Assembly: GCF_023544445.1 (NCBI RefSeq) | Contig: NZ_JALPVJ010000014.1 | Span: 124,001 to 188,000, forward strand | From: Actinoplanes sp. M2I2 | GTDB lineage: Bacteria > Actinomycetota > Actinomycetes > Mycobacteriales > Micromonosporaceae | Reading direction: 5' to 3' | DNA length: 64,000 bases | Shown here: positions 35,033 through 43,560 of the stretch, piece after piece | Layout of the letters: each line of letters starts with the position of its first letter | Position numbering within the stretch: position 1 is the first letter of the stretch | The notes under the pieces: generated by a model | Databases searched by the model: none | What the model saw: the letters and a program-made list of their open reading frames with translations, nothing else | What the model was told of the DNA's origin: nothing | Position numbers and translations under genes: made by a program

Positions 35033-35516
35033 GACGTGCCGCTCAGGCGTTGCCGGCCCGGTCGGCGCAGACGGCGCTCCACGCCTGAGCGGTTCGGCCG
35101 GGCCCGGCCGGGGGCAGACCGCGGTTCACGCCTGGGCGGTTCGGTCGACAGCGTTGCGCCAAGAAGCCCGGGCCGCCCTCAACGGGCCCGGCCACGCCAT
35201 CCCCAACCCCCACGCCATCCCCAGCCCCCACCCGCCACGCCATCCCCAGCCCCCACCCGCCACGCCATCCCCAGCCCCCACCCGCCACGCCATCCCCAGC
35301 CCCCACCCGCCTCGGGGCATGGGGTGGAACTTAATCGACGTCAAGCCGATCGGGCCGAGTTGTCCACAGGGGGCGGCATGACAATTCCTGGCAAGGTCTG
35401 TTCGGCGACGACATCGAAATCAAGCCGGGCCGCGAGCCGGCGTTCGGCACGACCGAGCGGACGGGATGGCGGGAATCAGCCCGTCCGGCCGGCGGTGCCG
35501 GGTGGTCGCCGGACGC
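35033..35516. other. Intergenic stretch containing the 25-base repeat
   Basis: This interval lies between the convergent synthase and SMR genes. Inverted copies of a GCGTTGCC/CACGCCTGAGCGGTTCGG segment near 35045-35130 could act as terminator structures. The centre is filled by the 25-base repeat. No gene is supported. Confidence 0.5.
35192..35310. repeat. 25-base C-rich tandem repeat
   Basis: Complete units start at 35235, 35260 and 35285 with the core CACGCCATCCCCAGCCCC followed by CACCCGC. Shortened units precede them from 35192. The copies are practically identical, which suggests recent duplication. The strand is strongly C-rich. Confidence 0.9.
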
Positions 35517-35960
35517 TCAGCGAGGCGACGACGTAGTGGCAGCCCCCACGGCGGGCTCAGCGCCGGCCCCGGCCGCCGCCTTCCGCGATCCGACCTTGAC
35601 GCTGTCGGCGAGCTTGAGCCAGACGAGACCACCGATGATCACGGCCAGCCAGAGGCCGCGGGCCGGGGTGAGGGACTCGTCGAAGAACACCGGGCCCAGC
35701 AGCGCCGCGCCGACGGCGCCGATGCCCGCCCACACGGCGTAGCCGATGCCGACGTCGATGCGCTTGAGGGCGACGCTCAGCGCGTACAGCGTCAGCAGGA
35801 AGAAGACGACCGCGGAGACGGACCAGCCGAGAACGGTGAATCCCTCGCTCCCGCCGACACTGAGCGCATAGCCGACCTCGAACACGCCGGCCAGCAGCAG
35901 GACGAGCCAGGAGCGGGTCTTCGAGTCGGTCGTGGTTGTCGCAGTCGTGGTGGTGGTCAT
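35517..35960 (-). CDS. Small multidrug resistance (SMR) subunit, long form
   Basis: The 147-residue protein has four membrane helices with the SMR glutamate in helix 1 (LLLAGVFEVGYAL) and VGIGYAVWAGIGAVGAALLG in helix 3. The head is Thr-rich and the tail of about 25 residues is Ala/Gly-rich. It follows a second SMR gene by 44 bases. Paired SMR genes usually form a heterodimeric proton-driven drug or guanidinium exporter. AAAGGA precedes the ATG. Confidence 0.88.
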   Translation of the reverse strand: MTTTTTATTTTDSKTRSWLVLLLAGVFEVGYALSVGGSEGFTVLGWSVSAVVFFLLTLYALSVALKRIDVGIGYAVWAGIGAVGAALLGPVFFDESLTPARGLWLAVIIGGLVWLKLADSVKVGSRKAAAGAGAEPAVGAATTSSPR

Positions 35961-36004
35961 GGGAGTGGTCCTTTCAGTGGCGGATGGCGAGGGGATGGCA
36001 GTGG

Positions 36005-36325
36005 TCACGCGGCACCGCTGAGCTGCAGGCCCACGACGCCACCGATGACGATGAGAATGCCGAGGCTCTTCTTCCAGTCCAGCCGCTGACCGAGGAAGAG
36101 CGCGCCGACGATCACGATGCCGACACCGGCCACACTGGTCCAGATCGCGTAGCCGGCCCCGACGTCGAACGTCAGCAGGGCCAGGCTGAGAAAGAACGTG
36201 GCGATCGCGCCGCCGGCCAGCGTGGCGACGGTCCACCCCGCGTGGGTGAAGCCCTTGGCCTTGCTCGCGAAGAGGCCGACGGCGACCTCGAAGACGACGG
36301 CAATTCCTAGGTAGACCCAGCTCAT
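36005..36325 (-). CDS. Small multidrug resistance (SMR) subunit, short form
   Basis: The 106-residue, four-helix SMR protein has Glu in helix 1 (YLGIAVVFEVAVGLFASKAKGF) and the GAGYAIWTSVAGVGIV signature of helix 3. The start at 36325 is preceded by GGAAAGGACC. It lies in one direction with a MarR gene upstream and the second SMR gene downstream, so a MarR-controlled two-subunit exporter is likely. Confidence 0.9.
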   Translation of the reverse strand: MSWVYLGIAVVFEVAVGLFASKAKGFTHAGWTVATLAGGAIATFFLSLALLTFDVGAGYAIWTSVAGVGIVIVGALFLGQRLDWKKSLGILIVIGGVVGLQLSGAA

Positions 36326-36366
36326 GACGGTCCTTTCCAAGCAGTGACGAACGATTGTCGAAAAGC

Positions 36367-36392
36367 TATCTGTCTGTACGTGCATATATCTG
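36367..36392. promoter_or_regulatory. Candidate MarR operator before the SMR pair
   Basis: The segment TATCTGTCTGTACGTGCATA lies between the SMR start (36325) and the marR gene. Read against the minus strand of 36905-36928 it shares TATCTG and ATG/CAT elements (15 of 23 positions by eye). The two sites may bind the same MarR dimer. Confidence 0.5.
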
Positions 36393-36429
36393 GGCGCAGT
36401 GCGGGCCTGGGAGTGCCACCCGGCAGTGA

Positions 36430-36918
36430 TCAGGGGTTGAGGAGAGCGGCGATGCCGGTCAGAGCCTGGCTCACCTGCCGGGCGTCCAGCTGGGGGAAGT
36501 GCTCTGCCGCGCCGCCGAGCAGGTCGCGAACACGCTCCTCGTAGGGCCCGCGCACCTCCCCGACCAGGGTCTCACCGTCATCGGTGAGGACCGCGTAGAC
36601 ACCGCGCCCGTCGTCGGGGCAGGTGTCGCGGCGGGTCAGGCCCTTGCTCTCCAGCCGGCTCACCAGCCGGGTCACGGAGCTCTGATTGAGGCTGACCCGG
36701 TGGGCCAGATCGTTGACCCGCAGCTCCTTGTCGGCCTCCCGGCTCAGGTAGGCCAGCGCACGATACTCGGTCAGCCCGACCCGATAGGTGTCCGTGAGCC
36801 ACTTGCCGAGGGCAGCGTCGACCGAGGAGACGAGCGCGGCGACCTGCGACCAGGTCGCGCTGACGTCGCCGACCGCGCGGGATCCCGCCCCCTGAGACCC
36901 AGAAGCATGTATGTGCAT
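36430..36918 (-). CDS. MarR-family regulator
   Basis: The 162-residue winged-helix protein has LTEYRALAYLSREADKELRV, then LAHRVSLNQSSVTRLVSRLESKGL (recognition helix), and the wing CPDDGRGVYAVLTDDG with the conserved Asp-x-Arg-Gly. MarR proteins repress efflux genes and release on binding phenolic or drug-like ligands. It lies upstream of the SMR pair in the same direction, with similar sites before both units. Confidence 0.92.
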   Translation of the reverse strand: MHIHASGSQGAGSRAVGDVSATWSQVAALVSSVDAALGKWLTDTYRVGLTEYRALAYLSREADKELRVNDLAHRVSLNQSSVTRLVSRLESKGLTRRDTCPDDGRGVYAVLTDDGETLVGEVRGPYEERVRDLLGGAAEHFPQLDARQVSQALTGIAALLNP

Positions 36919-36928
36919 GCAGATACAC
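36905..36928. promoter_or_regulatory. Candidate MarR operator over the marR start
   Basis: GCATGTATGTGCATGCAGAT covers the marR start codon and the bases just upstream. It contains an internal TGCA palindrome and resembles the site at 36367-36392, which fits autoregulation. Confidence 0.45.
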
Positions 36929-37002
36929 TAGCGCGTTTCCCCGATGACGCAAGCTCCCGCGCGGGAGCGACGGCTCCGGGGGCCCGTGGCAAGATCTGCC
37001 GG

Positions 37003-40000
37003 GTGCAGATCAGGGTGCTGGGGCCGTTCGAGGTCCGTACGGACGACGGCAACCTCGCCGACGTGCCGGGCGCCCGGCTGCGCGGCCTGCTGGTCGCGCT
37101 CGCGCTCGAAGCGGGCCGGGTGGTGCCCAAGGCGACGCTGGTCGACTGGATCTGGGGCGAGCGGCCGCCCGCCGACGCCACCAACTCGCTGCACCGCCTG
37201 GTGTCCCGGCTGCGCAAGGCGTTGCCGGCGGGCGTCGTCGAGGGCCACCCGGCCGGCTACCGGCTGGCGGTGGATCCCGACTCGGTCGACGCCGTGCGGT
37301 TCGGACGGCTGGTCGCCGACAGGTCCGTACGGGAGGCTCTCGCCCTGTGGCGGGGCGCCGCCCTGCAGGATGTCGGCCTGACCGACAGCCCGGCCTTCGA
37401 CGCCGCCGTGACGCGGTGGGAGGAGCAGCGGCTGGCCGCCCAGGAGGACAGCTTCGAGGCCGGCGCCGGACCCGAGGCGATTCCCGGGCTGACCGAGCTC
37501 GTCGCCGCCCATCCGCTGCGCGAGCGGTTCGTCGCCGCGCTGATGCGGGCACTCGCGGCGGCCGGGCGCGGCAGCGAGGCGCTGAGGCTCTACCACCGTA
37601 CGAAAGAAGCGCTGGCCGAGGAACTCGGCGTCGACCCCTCCCCCGAGCTGTCGGCCCTGCACGTCGCCCTGCTGCGGGGCGAGGGCGCCCGGCCCGAGGC
37701 GGCGCGGCGGACCAACCTGCGGGCCGAGCTGACCAGTTATGTCGGCAAGGACGCGGATGTCGCGGCGGTCCGCGAGCTCGTCGCCGGGCACCGGCTCACC
37801 ACGCTGATCGGGCCGGGCGGCACGGGGAAGACCAGGCTGGCCACCGAGACGGGGCGCACGCTGGCCGATCGGCAGCCGGACGGGGTCTGGCTGGTCGAGC
37901 TGGCCCCGGTCGGCGCCGGCGGCGACGTGGCCCAGGCGACGATCGCCGCGCTCGGCCTGCGCGACACGCTGCTCGGCGGGGCGCCCGAGGCCGACCTGAC
38001 CGAGCGGCTGGTCGCCGCGATCCGGGACCGTGCGGCGCTGCTGATCCTGGACAACTGCGAGCACGTGATCGAGGCCGCCGCCGCGTTCGCCCATCGGCTG
38101 CTCGGCGAGTGCCGCCGGATGCGCATCCTGGCCACCAGCCGCGAGCCGCTGGGCATCACCGGCGAGGCACTGTGGCCGGTGGAGCCGCTGGGCTCCGCTC
38201 CGGCCGTCCGGCTGCTGCGCGAGCGGGCCGGTGCGGTCCGCCCGGACCTCGCCGACGACCCCCGGACGTCGGCCACGATGGCCCGGGTGTGCCAGGCGCT
38301 GGACGGCATGCCGCTGGCCATCGAGCTGGCCGCGGCCCGGTTGCGCACCATGACCCTCGACCAGCTGGCCCATCGGCTCGACGACCGGTTCCGGCTGCTG
38401 ACCGGGGGCAGCCGGACGGCCCTGCCGCACCACCGGACCCTGCGCGCGGTGATCGACTGGAGCTGGGAGCTGCTCCCCGACGCGGAACGGAGGGTTCTGC
38501 GGCGGCTGTCGGTGTTCGCCGGCGGGGCGACGCTGGAGGCGGCCGAGCGGGTGTGTGCCGGGCCGGGGGTCGAGGCGGGCGACGTGCTCGACCGGCTGAC
38601 CTCGCTGGCCGAGAAGTCGCTGCTGGTCACCGACGGCAACGGCGCGCCGCGCTACCGCATGCTGGGGACGATCAAGGAGTACGCCGAGCAGCGCCTGGCC
38701 GAGGCGGGCGAGACCGGCCAGACCCGGCGGGCCCACCTGGCCTGGTTCACCGAGCTGGCCGAGACGGCCGAGCCGCATCTGCGCCGGGCCGAGCAACGGG
38801 ACTGGCTGGCCGTCCTGCAGGCCGACCACGACAACCTGGTCGCGGCGATGCGGCGCGCTCTGGCCGCCGGGGAAGCCCAGGCGGCGATGCGGCTGGCGGC
38901 CGGCGCGGGCTGGTACTGGTGGCTCGCCGGGCACAAGGCCGAGGGCCTCGAGCTGATCACCGCGGCCACCCGGACGCCCGGCGAGGTGACCGACGAGGTG
39001 CGGGCCTCGGTCTACGCGCTGGCCGTGCACTTCGTCAGCTCCGGCCGCGGCGACGAGAACCTGGCCGCCGAGTGGATCCACCAGGCGTACGAGGTCAGCC
39101 GGCGCAGCCCCGTGCGCGGCCCGTGGGCCGGGCTGGTCGAAGCCCTGGAACGGATGCTGAGAGCTCCGGCCGAGATGGTGTCGGCGTGGGAGCCTCTGCT
39201 GGACGAGACCGACCCGTGGATCCGTGCGCTGGCCCGGCTGCACCTCGGCAAGGCCCGGATCATCCTCGGACGCGACGTCCGGGAGGCGGAGAGCCACCTC
39301 GAGACCGGGCTGGCCGAGTTCCGGGCGCTCGGCGAACGGTTCGGCATCTGGTTCGCGCTGACCGAACTGGCCGAACGGGTCGCCACGCGCGGCGACCTCG
39401 CCGGGGCGTGCGACCTGCTCGACGAGGCGGTCACGGCCGTCACCGAGGTCGGCTCGGTCGAGGACGTCATCCGCATACGGGCCCGACAGGCCCAGCTGTT
39501 CTGGCTGCTGGGCGACGAGGAGTCGGCCACGTCCGCGATGGCCGAGGCGCAACGGTACGCCGAACGGGTCACCTGGCCCGACGCGCTGGCCGAACTGGCC
39601 ATGGCCAAGGCCGAGCTCGCCCGCTGGCGCGGGGACGCCGAGCAGGCCCGCCGGCAGCTCACCGTGGCCAAGAGCGTGCTGGGTGAGGGCATCAGCGTGG
39701 TCGAGCACGATCTGCTCGGCTATCTGGCCGACGATCTGGACGAGGCCCGCGCGCATCGGACGGCGGCGTTCCGGCTGGCCTCCCAGGCGGGTTACGCGCC
39801 CCTGACCGGGCAGGTCCTCATCGGCCTGGCCGACCTGGCCCTGCGCCAGGACGACCACGAACAGGCCGCGCGTCTGCTCGGGGCGGCCGCCGTCGTCCGC
39901 GGGGTCGAGGACCGCTCACACCCGGACGCGGCCCGGATCGAGCGGGCAGCGCGAAACCGCCTCGGCGACGGGGGGTTCGCCGAGGCGGTTCGGGAGGGCG

Positions 40001-40047
40001 GGCCGGCCGGCTGGCGTCAGCTGGCCGAGGTCACGCTCGCTTCTTGA
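37003..40047 (+). CDS. AfsR/SARP-type regulator with BTAD, NB-ARC and TPR parts
   Basis: The 1014-residue protein starts VQIRVLGPFEVRTDDG, an OmpR-like winged helix (to about residue 90), followed by a BTAD helical domain (about 95-235, ending LYHRTKEALAEELGVDPSPEL). An NB-ARC/AAA STAND ATPase follows with Walker A GPGGTGKT (270-277), Walker B LLILDNCEHV and GMPLAIELAAAR. The C-terminal 400 residues are TPR-like helices. Proteins of this plan activate secondary metabolism or nearby export genes in Streptomyces. The 3' end overlaps the convergent ABC permease gene by 17 bases, and the target genes are not evident. Confidence 0.92.
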   Translation: MQIRVLGPFEVRTDDGNLADVPGARLRGLLVALALEAGRVVPKATLVDWIWGERPPADATNSLHRLVSRLRKALPAGVVEGHPAGYRLAVDPDSVDAVRFGRLVADRSVREALALWRGAALQDVGLTDSPAFDAAVTRWEEQRLAAQEDSFEAGAGPEAIPGLTELVAAHPLRERFVAALMRALAAAGRGSEALRLYHRTKEALAEELGVDPSPELSALHVALLRGEGARPEAARRTNLRAELTSYVGKDADVAAVRELVAGHRLTTLIGPGGTGKTRLATETGRTLADRQPDGVWLVELAPVGAGGDVAQATIAALGLRDTLLGGAPEADLTERLVAAIRDRAALLILDNCEHVIEAAAAFAHRLLGECRRMRILATSREPLGITGEALWPVEPLGSAPAVRLLRERAGAVRPDLADDPRTSATMARVCQALDGMPLAIELAAARLRTMTLDQLAHRLDDRFRLLTGGSRTALPHHRTLRAVIDWSWELLPDAERRVLRRLSVFAGGATLEAAERVCAGPGVEAGDVLDRLTSLAEKSLLVTDGNGAPRYRMLGTIKEYAEQRLAEAGETGQTRRAHLAWFTELAETAEPHLRRAEQRDWLAVLQADHDNLVAAMRRALAAGEAQAAMRLAAGAGWYWWLAGHKAEGLELITAATRTPGEVTDEVRASVYALAVHFVSSGRGDENLAAEWIHQAYEVSRRSPVRGPWAGLVEALERMLRAPAEMVSAWEPLLDETDPWIRALARLHLGKARIILGRDVREAESHLETGLAEFRALGERFGIWFALTELAERVATRGDLAGACDLLDEAVTAVTEVGSVEDVIRIRARQAQLFWLLGDEESATSAMAEAQRYAERVTWPDALAELAMAKAELARWRGDAEQARRQLTVAKSVLGEGISVVEHDLLGYLADDLDEARAHRTAAFRLASQAGYAPLTGQVLIGLADLALRQDDHEQAARLLGAAAVVRGVEDRSHPDAARIERAARNRLGDGGFAEAVREGGPAGWRQLAEVTLAS

Positions 40048-40771
40048 ACGTGGCGGTCGCCCACAGATAGCCGACCAGGGCGATGCCGGCACACCAGGCG
40101 ACGGCGGCGATCGCGTCGCCCGTCTGCGGGGTGCCGTCGAGCAACCCGCGCAGGGTCTCGATGATCGGGGTGAACGGCTGGTACTCCGCGAACTGCTTGA
40201 TGCCCGGTCCCATCTTGTCGGCCGGCACGATCGCGCTGCTGAAGAACGGCAGCATGATCAGCGGCACGGTGGCGATGCCGGCCGCCTCGACCGTCTTGGC
40301 GGCCAGCCCCAGGGCGACCGTGAGCCAGGCCGTCGCGAAGCTGGTGAGCAGGACGAGGCCGAGCACGCCGAGCCAGTCGAGGAAGCCGCCGGACGAGCGG
40401 AACCCCAGGGCGAACGCGGTGCCGACGACGGCCGCGACGGCGATCAGGTTGGTCGCGATGGTGGTGGTCACGTGCCCGGTCAGCACCGCGCCCCGGGACA
40501 CGTCCATCACCTTGAACCGGTTGATGATGCCCTTGGTCATGTCGGAGCTCACCGCGGTCGAGGTGCCCGACAGCCCGTAGCAGATGGCCAGCAGCATGAT
40601 CCCGGGCGTCGCGTAGTCCACATAGTTCTCGCCGACGTCGAACGCGTCGCCGAGCACGTAGACGAACATCAGCATGATGACGACCGGGAAGATGACGGCG
40701 TTGAAGACCGTGGTCGGGTTGCGGGCGACGTGCTTGGCGTTGCGTCGCAGCATGATCACCGAGTCGGTCAT
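40031..40771 (-). CDS. ABC-2 type permease (DrrB-like)
   Basis: The 246-residue protein has six membrane helices and the ABC-2 pattern of daunorubicin-type exporters: MLRRNAKHVARNP at the N-terminus, VFNAVIFPVVIMLMFVYVLGDAF, RFKVMDVSRGAVLTGH and a C-terminal PADKMGPGIKQFAEYQPFTPIIETLRGLL. It is coupled to the ATPase gene by ATGA overlap and forms the membrane part of the exporter. Confidence 0.92.
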   Translation of the reverse strand: MTDSVIMLRRNAKHVARNPTTVFNAVIFPVVIMLMFVYVLGDAFDVGENYVDYATPGIMLLAICYGLSGTSTAVSSDMTKGIINRFKVMDVSRGAVLTGHVTTTIATNLIAVAAVVGTAFALGFRSSGGFLDWLGVLGLVLLTSFATAWLTVALGLAAKTVEAAGIATVPLIMLPFFSSAIVPADKMGPGIKQFAEYQPFTPIIETLRGLLDGTPQTGDAIAAVAWCAGIALVGYLWATATFKKRA

Positions 40772-41706
40772 TTGGCCACCTCTTCCACGTTCGGACGTCC
40801 GGTCAGGGCAAGGAAGACATCGTCGAGGTCCGGCGTGTGCACGGTGACGTCCTCGGTGTGGATCGCGTTGTCGTGCAGCTGGTTGAGCAGGATCCGCAGC
40901 GACTCGGTGCCGCCGTCGCCGGGCACCCGCAGGGTCAGGGTCTCGTCGTCGCGTACGCCGCCGGTCAGCAGCCGGGCCGCCGCCTCGAGGTCGCCGGGGC
41001 CGGTGAACCGCAGCCGGACGTGGCCGCCGGGAATCTGGCGCTTGAGCTCGTCCGGGGTGCCCTGGGCGACCAGCCGGCCCTGATCGAGCACGGCGATCCG
41101 GTCGGCCAGCTGGTCGGCCTCCTCGAGGTACTGGGTGGTGAGGAAGATGGTCACGCCCTCGGCCAGCAGCTCCCGGATGATGGTCCACATGGTGCGGCGG
41201 CTGCGCGGGTCGAGCCCGGTCGTCGGCTCGTCCAGGAAGATGATGCGCGGGTTGCCGACCAGCGTCATGGCCAGGTCCAGCTTCCGGCGCTGACCACCCG
41301 AGTACGTCGCGACCAGCTTCTGGGCCGGCTCCTCGAGCTCGAAACGCTCGAGCAGCCCGGCGATGAGCTGCTTGCCGTGGGCGGCCCGGTTGAGCTCGAC
41401 CATCAGCTGCAGGTTCTCCTGCCCGGTGAGCAGCTCGTCCACCGCCGCGAACTGCCCGGTGACGCCGATCGCGGCGCGCACGGCCTTGGGCTCGGCGGCC
41501 AGGTCGTGCCCGGCGACGCGGACGGTTCCACCGTCCGGCCTGATCAACGTGGTCAGTACGTTGACCGTGGTCGTCTTGCCCGCCCCGTTCGGGCCGAGCA
41601 GGGAGAACACCGTGCCCGCGGCAACGGTGAGATCAATGCCTTCGAGGACGACCTTGTCCCCGAAGGCCTTCCGTAGTCCGGAAACCTCAATGGCTGGCGT
41701 TGTCAT
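40768..41706 (-). CDS. ABC exporter ATPase (DrrA-like)
   Basis: The 312-residue ATPase has Walker A GPNGAGKTTT, a Q-loop in GVTGQFAAVDELLTG, signature YSGGQRRKLD, Walker B IIFLDEPTTGLDP and the LTTQYLEEADQLADRI segment of DrrA. The C-terminal 90 residues are the DrrA-type regulatory extension ending in DLDDVFLALTG. With the coupled permease it exports a drug or lipid; neighbours do not tell which. Start 41706 (MTTPAIEV) is preferred over an upstream in-frame ATG. Confidence 0.92.
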   Translation of the reverse strand: MTTPAIEVSGLRKAFGDKVVLEGIDLTVAAGTVFSLLGPNGAGKTTTVNVLTTLIRPDGGTVRVAGHDLAAEPKAVRAAIGVTGQFAAVDELLTGQENLQLMVELNRAAHGKQLIAGLLERFELEEPAQKLVATYSGGQRRKLDLAMTLVGNPRIIFLDEPTTGLDPRSRRTMWTIIRELLAEGVTIFLTTQYLEEADQLADRIAVLDQGRLVAQGTPDELKRQIPGGHVRLRFTGPGDLEAAARLLTGGVRDDETLTLRVPGDGGTESLRILLNQLHDNAIHTEDVTVHTPDLDDVFLALTGRPNVEEVAK

Positions 41707-41796
41707 GGACCCAACGATCGGGGCCGCCCCTGTCACCGCCCTGACACGGCGCTTACCCGGCCCCTGTCACGGCTCGGCCCGCGGCATCGCGCCGGG

Positions 41797-42885
41797 TCAG
41801 CCGCCGGTGATCGACCAGTGCCACGGCTCCGAGGGCAGGTTCACGAAGCCGTACGCCTTGGCGTGCAGGACGAGCCACTTGAAGGCGGGGCTGGTGCGGG
41901 TGAGGCTCTTGCCCCCGGACGTGATGTCGACGGCCAGGCCGAGCTCGTGCAGCGAGCGACCCGGGATGGCGGTGGGCACGCGGCACGACGAGGACGGCGC
42001 GCTCCAGATGTCCGGGCAACCGTTGATCTTGCGCAGCTCGGCCTGGCGCTCCCGGGTGCGGAAGCCGCCGCCCGAGATGGCGATGCCGTTGGCGCCGGCG
42101 TCGTCGACCATGCGCTTGAAGGCGTACGCGACGCTCTTGTGCACCGTCGTGCCGTAGACGGTCGTCGTGTCGGCGACGACGAAACCGGTCCGGGTCTGGT
42201 TGACCACGTCCTTGCTGATCGTGGCGGCCTTGGTGAAGTAGGCGGTCGCGGTGGGCAGCGTGGCGATCCGGTTCTGGGTCACCGCGACGGCCGCGACAAC
42301 CGCGTCCCGGGCGGTGATCGCTGTGGTCAGCGCGGTGGTCGTGCTGCGGACGTCGGCCTGCGCGGTCGCCAGGGTCGTGACGGCCTGCTCGGTCTGGGTC
42401 CGGCGCGATGTCAGTGTCCTGGTGGCGGCAGTGACCGCGTTCCTGGCCTTGGTGACGGCCGCCTTGCTGCTGGGACGCTTCTTGGTGGCCTTCGTGAGGT
42501 TGTGCTTGGCGGTGGTCAGGGCGGTCTGGGCGGCGGTCTGCCGGCTGCGGGCCGCCGTGAGGGCGGTGGTGGCGGTCGTGAGCTGGGTCTGGGCGAAGGT
42601 GCCGGCCGCGGTCGCCTTGGTGACTTCGGCGGTGCGGGTCACGACGCCCTTCTGCTGGATGACGAGCGAGGTCCGCAGGGTGGCCAAGGTCTGCTGGCGG
42701 GTGAGGCTGCGGTGCATCAGCGAGCTCCACTCCTGGGCCACCGCGGGCGGGGCGGCTTGGGCCGGCGCCGGGCCGGCGGTCACCGCCAGGCCGACGGCCA
42801 GGGCCGCGAGGATCGGGGCGGTGAGGGCCCGGCGGGCTCGGGCGCGAATCCGGGGATCCGGTCGGAGTTCCTGTCGTGTCGTCAC
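41797..42885 (-). CDS. Exported M15 (VanY-type) peptidase with coiled coil
   Basis: The 362-residue protein starts at GTG with a signal peptide ending near APAQA. A long Thr/Ala-rich coiled-coil section (about residues 60-230, for example TALTTAKHNLTKATKK) is followed by a D-alanyl-D-alanine carboxypeptidase domain. Zinc ligands are visible in SLHELGLAVDI and EPWHWS. It probably trims cell-wall stem peptides. Coiled-coil fusion to VanY domains occurs in actinomycete wall enzymes. No vancomycin-resistance genes are nearby. Confidence 0.88.
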   Translation of the reverse strand: MTTRQELRPDPRIRARARRALTAPILAALAVGLAVTAGPAPAQAAPPAVAQEWSSLMHRSLTRQQTLATLRTSLVIQQKGVVTRTAEVTKATAAGTFAQTQLTTATTALTAARSRQTAAQTALTTAKHNLTKATKKRPSSKAAVTKARNAVTAATRTLTSRRTQTEQAVTTLATAQADVRSTTTALTTAITARDAVVAAVAVTQNRIATLPTATAYFTKAATISKDVVNQTRTGFVVADTTTVYGTTVHKSVAYAFKRMVDDAGANGIAISGGGFRTRERQAELRKINGCPDIWSAPSSSCRVPTAIPGRSLHELGLAVDITSGGKSLTRTSPAFKWLVLHAKAYGFVNLPSEPWHWSITGG

Positions 42886-42935
42886 CCGGAGAAGGCTGCT
42901 GGGCCACGGGTGCCCGGCGGGGTTCCGGCCGGTTG

Positions 42936-43502
42936 CTATCGAAGTGCGCGGGCGGCCTGGGCGGCGCGGCCGGCGATCTCCTCGAGGGTGTCGGCCCCCT
43001 GGCTGAAGAAGCCCTGAATGATCAGGGACGCGTAGCCGTGCGCGACGGCCAGCGTGGCCTCGAGCAGGCGCGCATCGGCGCCGGTGAGCTCGAGCATCGT
43101 CGTCATCAGGGCCCGGGTCCGCTCGCGCCGGTCGTCGTCGGCCACCGCGTACAGCTCGGCGGCGAAGATGACCTGGATGCCGGCGCCGGTGCGGACGACA
43201 TAGCGGACGTACGCCCCGGCCGCCGCGGCCAGCCCGTCGGCCGGGTCCTCGGCGACGGCGGCGACGATCGCCGCCCGCAGGTCGTCGGCGGCGGCGGCCG
43301 AGACGGCGCTGAGCAGGTGGTCCCGGTCGGGGAAGTGCCGGTACGGCGCGGCCGAGCTGACGCCCAGGCGGCGGGCCACCGCGGCGACCGAGAAGCGTTC
43401 CAGCCCGGTCTCGGCGAGCACGTCGAAGCTGGCCCGGATCAGCGCGGCGCGGAGATCACCGTGGTGGTAACCCACTTCCGTCCCCCTCCCGCTTGCGACC
43501 AT
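42936..43502 (-). CDS. TetR-family regulator
   Basis: The 188-residue protein has the TetR helix-turn-helix (GDLRAALIRASFDVLAETGLERFSVAAVARRLGVSSAAPYRHF) and a TetR_C-like ligand domain. An in-frame GTG near 43475 could be the true start, since homology begins at VGYHHGDL. It is divergent from the F420-type flavoenzyme across 58 bases containing two CTCTTACAT repeats, so it most likely represses that gene and itself. Confidence 0.9.
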   Translation of the reverse strand: MVASGRGTEVGYHHGDLRAALIRASFDVLAETGLERFSVAAVARRLGVSSAAPYRHFPDRDHLLSAVSAAAADDLRAAIVAAVAEDPADGLAAAAGAYVRYVVRTGAGIQVIFAAELYAVADDDRRERTRALMTTMLELTGADARLLEATLAVAHGYASLIIQGFFSQGADTLEEIAGRAAQAARALR

Positions 43503-43511
43503 GTGAGTAGG

Positions 43512-43546
43512 CTCTTACATTAACCGAAGTGAGAGACCTCTTACAT
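43512..43546. promoter_or_regulatory. Direct repeat CTCTTACAT, probable TetR sites
   Basis: CTCTTACAT occurs at 43512-43520 and 43538-43546, 26 bases apart, in the gap between the divergent TetR and LLM genes. Flanking GTGAG and GAGAG on the left of each copy gives an imperfect inverted layout. AT content is raised here relative to both genes. Confidence 0.6.
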
Positions 43547-43560
43547 CGACAGGGGCAGCA

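Noticed and set aside
36928..39858. A 976-residue open frame antisense to the AfsR-like gene
   Set aside because: Composition is that of a shadow frame, while the sense strand has clear BTAD and NB-ARC domains.
41797..42885. A vancomycin-resistance role for the VanY-type peptidase
   Set aside because: The domain is common in wall metabolism, the coiled-coil form is not typical of resistance operons, and no vanHAX or vanRS genes lie nearby.
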